Assembly (NCBI GenBank): GCA_002400675.1
Contig: NVQY01000080.1
Span: 3,672 to 10,329, forward strand
Length of the DNA: 6,658 nucleotides
Direction of reading: 5' to 3'
From: Paracoccaceae bacterium
GTDB taxonomy: Bacteria; Pseudomonadota; Alphaproteobacteria; Rhodobacterales; Rhodobacteraceae
The notes below the pieces were generated by a model. It was not told where the DNA came from and searched no databases. It saw only the letters and a program-made list of their open reading frames with translations. Positions 5,801 through 6,658 of this stretch are shown piece by piece (within the stretch, counting starts at the first letter, position 1; the number at the start of each line of letters is the position of its first letter). The position numbers and the translations under genes were made by a program.

Positions 5801-6658
5801 TGACGCTGATCGGTATTGTCCCCGGACACTGGTTGTTTGGCGCGCCCTTTACCGCCACGTCGATGATCGGCTTTATCGCGCTGGCCGGGATTATCGTGCG
5901 AAACTCGATCCTATTGGTCGATTTCTCGCGCCAGTCGGTCAAGGCCGGGATGAGCGTGCCAGACGCGGTGATCTACGCCTGTAGCACCCGTGCCCGCCCG
6001 ATCATCATCACCGCATTGGCGCTGATGGCCGGGTCGTCGGTGATCCTGTCGGACCCGATCTTTGAAGGCATGGCCATATCGCTGATGATGGGCGGGCTGG
6101 TGTCGACGCTGTTGACGCTGGTGGTGATCCCGCTGGGCTGTGTGCGCTTTGCCAATGCCCTGGCCGAAGATGGCACCGGGTCGGGTGATGACACGCCAGA
6201 GCCTGCAATAACGATGCCTGCCGCCTCGGCCTCTGGGTCGGCTGTGATGCCGCTCAAATCTTCGCGGTCGGTGTTTGCCGGTCTTGGCGATCTGATCATG
6301 ATCCTGCTGCATGGGGTGGGGTTTGTGGTGATCTGGTTGGTCAAGCTGATCTATCGCCTGATTTCCGCGCCGTTTAGCGGTGGTAAGCCCGCGCAGAAAA
6401 CAGGTGCCCCAGCACAGGCACAAGCCCCTGCGCCATCCGCCCAGCCTGCGCCAGCCAAACCGGCCCCCGCCGCGCCAAAACCGGCCCCGGCGACTCCGGC
6501 CCCAAAACCGGCAGCAGCCCCGGCACCCAAGACGGTCAAAACCGATCCGGTGGCGAAACCGACCGCCAAGCCAGCCGCGAAACCGGCCCCAAAGGCCAAG
6601 GTAACACCCGCGGCCAAAAAGCCAGCGACCCCTAAACCGGCGGCTAAGAAACCCGCCG
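2863..6658 (+). CDS. RND multidrug-type efflux transporter (AcrB family), extended C-terminus, 3' partial
   Basis: This inner-membrane, proton-driven pump exports substrates through the adaptor encoded upstream. The frame is open for 1265 codons and leaves the window without a stop; AcrB-type proteins are usually about 1,050 residues. Numbered from the ATC, a low-complexity Gln/Gly/Ser/Asp segment (2-34) precedes TM1 (about 46-66). The first porter loop follows (PQISVPMVDI onward), then TM2-TM6 (about 390-560). TM4 carries the proton-relay Asp pair, ILVDDAIVVVEN (D456, D457). TM7 is at about 588-606, then the second porter loop and TM8-TM12 (about 947-1092). In TM10, GIIVRNSILLVDF has Arg1013 where AcrB has its essential Lys940. 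Beyond TM12 come an acidic/Ser linker, a further hydrophobic segment (about 1144-1160) and a Lys/Pro/Ala tail from about 1175. The start is uncertain: ATC 2863 fits the best ribosome binding site, while TTG 2947 and ATG 2965 (AAGG seven bases upstream) are the conventional alternatives and still include TM1. The substrate is unknown. Confidence 0.93.
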   Translation, partial: MASDQNNQQGSATSDDASKGSDQGKGQDLGQGLGMAGTLAKNFISSPLTPLLLIAMLALGLMGLVLTPRQEDPQISVPMVDIFFSYSGSSADQVASLATDPLERLMSEIQGVDHVYSVSQRDGAMVTVQFDVGEELGPSLVKLNDKIQSNLDRIPPGVSQPLIRPKGVDDVPVVTLTLWSQEVDEAILRGLGLDVLQRLKEIGGTSQSFIVGGRSDAIRVEIFPERLAGFGIGLDQLAQTIRSANSERAVGLIEDGQKTFSLQTGSFLRSAQDIENLMIGVRDGQPVYIRDVALVTESTDDATDMVAYYTGPAYDTIDGKEDGGQTTRAPVGAPAVTIAIAKKNGTNGVQVTRDVLAQVERLKGSLIPDNVYVEVTRDYGETANEKVNELIFKLFVVTGAVTLLIWLALGLRAAVVVLIVIPIVILLTVFFAWLLGYTIDRVSLFALIFSIGILVDDAIVVVENIYRRWLIDGKCSSECNVDAVREVGNPTILATLTVIAALLPMGFVTGMMGPYMEPIPALGSVAMVLSLFAAFIFTPWLAQRIRPSMKSLAKSQKSEHRQSEALKSFFTSLLGPMLESPKKARLFRLGMWLVFFLSLSLFYTQSVAVKMLPNDNKPEFNVAINMPEGTSLPVTANVVLQLADELNKIPEVTALQAYAGNASPFNFNGLVRHTYLRSQSWVGDIQVQLVPKGDRDLSSHDLAVLARDILTPLAAKLGGRIEVIEMPPGPPVLQTMVAEIYGPDEKTRRQVARDIEGLFTKAETIVDADSYLQDPYDSWRFVVDRQKASRLGVSVEDINRQLEMALGGFKLGDVKSERALEPKFIYLQMPISLRGQFGRLGQLPIPSASGELIPLTSLGYFEEFRKDDPVYHKDLRAVEYVTGEVAGKLGAPIYGILELESLLDDYVSPDGVRVDTNYIGPPASSLQSSLEWTGEWTVTYVTFRDMGIAFGVALIMIYILVVWEFGNFTLPAIIMAPIPLTLIGIVPGHWLFGAPFTATSMIGFIALAGIIVRNSILLVDFSRQSVKAGMSVPDAVIYACSTRARPIIITALALMAGSSVILSDPIFEGMAISLMMGGLVSTLLTLVVIPLGCVRFANALAEDGTGSGDDTPEPAITMPAASASGSAVMPLKSSRSVFAGLGDLIMILLHGVGFVVIWLVKLIYRLISAPFSGGKPAQKTGAPAQAQAPAPSAQPAPAKPAPAAPKPAPATPAPKPAAAPAPKTVKTDPVAKPTAKPAAKPAPKAKVTPAAKKPATPKPAAKKPA
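2937..2960 (+). repeat. 12-base tandem duplication in the pump's N-terminal low-complexity segment
   Basis: GGGCCAAGATTT (2937-2948) and GGGCCAAGGTTT (2949-2960) are adjacent and differ at one base. They encode the repeated Gly-Gln-Asp/Gly-Leu part of the Gln/Gly-rich segment before TM1. The second copy supplies the AAGG that could serve the internal ATG at 2965. Confidence 0.5.
6271..6348 (+). other. Extra hydrophobic segment after TM12 of the pump (possible 13th TM)
   Basis: Codons for residues 1137-1162 of the pump include LIMILLHGVGFVVIWLV, about 17 largely apolar residues interrupted by one His and two Gly. It follows a linker of about 40 residues (GTGSGDDTPEP and Ala/Ser-rich sequence) after TM12. 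Basic residues lie on both sides (LKSSRS before, KLIYR after), so the orientation is not clear. AcrB has twelve membrane segments with both ends in the cytoplasm. A true thirteenth would move the tail to the periplasm; an amphipathic or re-entrant helix would leave it inside. Confidence 0.6.
6385..6658 (+). repeat. Lys/Pro/Ala-rich low-complexity tail of the pump, running off the edge
   Basis: At least 91 residues are nearly all Ala, Pro and Lys, with irregular KPAP, KPA and AKPA units (for example APAKPAPAAPKPAPATPAPK). At DNA level, AAACCGGC-like blocks recur at irregular spacing. The frame stays open through the whole region and codon use matches a translated stretch. The opposite-strand open frame here is only its mirror. 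The tail resembles the Pro/Lys linker of TonB or Lys/Ala-rich histone H1-like tails in composition. The end is not visible. Confidence 0.8.

Noticed and set aside
4618..5829. 403-codon open frame on the minus strand
   Set aside because: It is antisense to conserved RND porter and membrane sequence. Its product is His/Gln/Asp-rich with no recognisable domain, typical of a shadow frame in GC-rich DNA.
6351..6617. Minus-strand frame encoding a Gly/Ala/Phe-rich, hydrophobic product
   Set aside because: It is the mirror of the Lys/Pro/Ala repeat codons of the pump tail. Its repetitive composition follows from that, and it has no start signals.

Overview
The window reads as a chromosomal segment of a Gram-negative bacterium, most likely an alphaproteobacterium. 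This is inferred from moderately high GC, the RND pump's sequence style and the Ala/Pro/Lys-rich tail. No ribosomal or other marker gene is present, so the lineage is a guess. All supported genes lie on the + strand. No tRNA, rRNA, CRISPR array, insertion sequence or integrase is visible.

Left part (1-1189): a good sigma70-like promoter (26-53) precedes two small genes that probably form one unit. The first (132-578) encodes a 148-residue, Met-rich protein with one N-terminal membrane segment followed by 13 consecutive heptads, a long predicted coiled coil with Met in one core position. The second (620-1189) resembles a free-standing FtsH-type (M41) peptidase domain without the AAA+ part. The first His of its HExxH zinc motif is replaced by Tyr (YEAGH).

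Middle (1190-1625): a 436-base AT-richer non-coding stretch. It holds a weak terminator-like UUCG hairpin, a cluster of two or three small inverted repeats of which two are mutually exclusive, a possible 27-codon small ORF with a good ribosome binding site, a weak promoter candidate and a nested stem-loop in the leader of the next operon.

Right part (1626-6658): an RND efflux operon. The first gene is a periplasmic adaptor (membrane-fusion protein, 385 aa) with an unusual Gly/Phe/Asn-rich insert at its hairpin tip. The second is a large AcrB-type RND transporter that runs off the right edge without a stop. The adaptor and pump should form a tripartite export complex with an outer-membrane channel not encoded here. 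Two points stand out for the pump. The reading frame has no ATG/GTG/TTG at the position set by an excellent Shine-Dalgarno sequence, where the codon is ATC. The protein also continues past the usual twelve membrane segments with a linker, an extra hydrophobic segment and a Lys/Pro/Ala tail of at least 91 residues.

The most noteworthy candidates are the pump's extra C-terminal segment and TonB-linker-like tail, the possible AUC start, and the pair formed by the coiled-coil protein and the altered M41-like protein. None is proven to be a new system from sequence alone.
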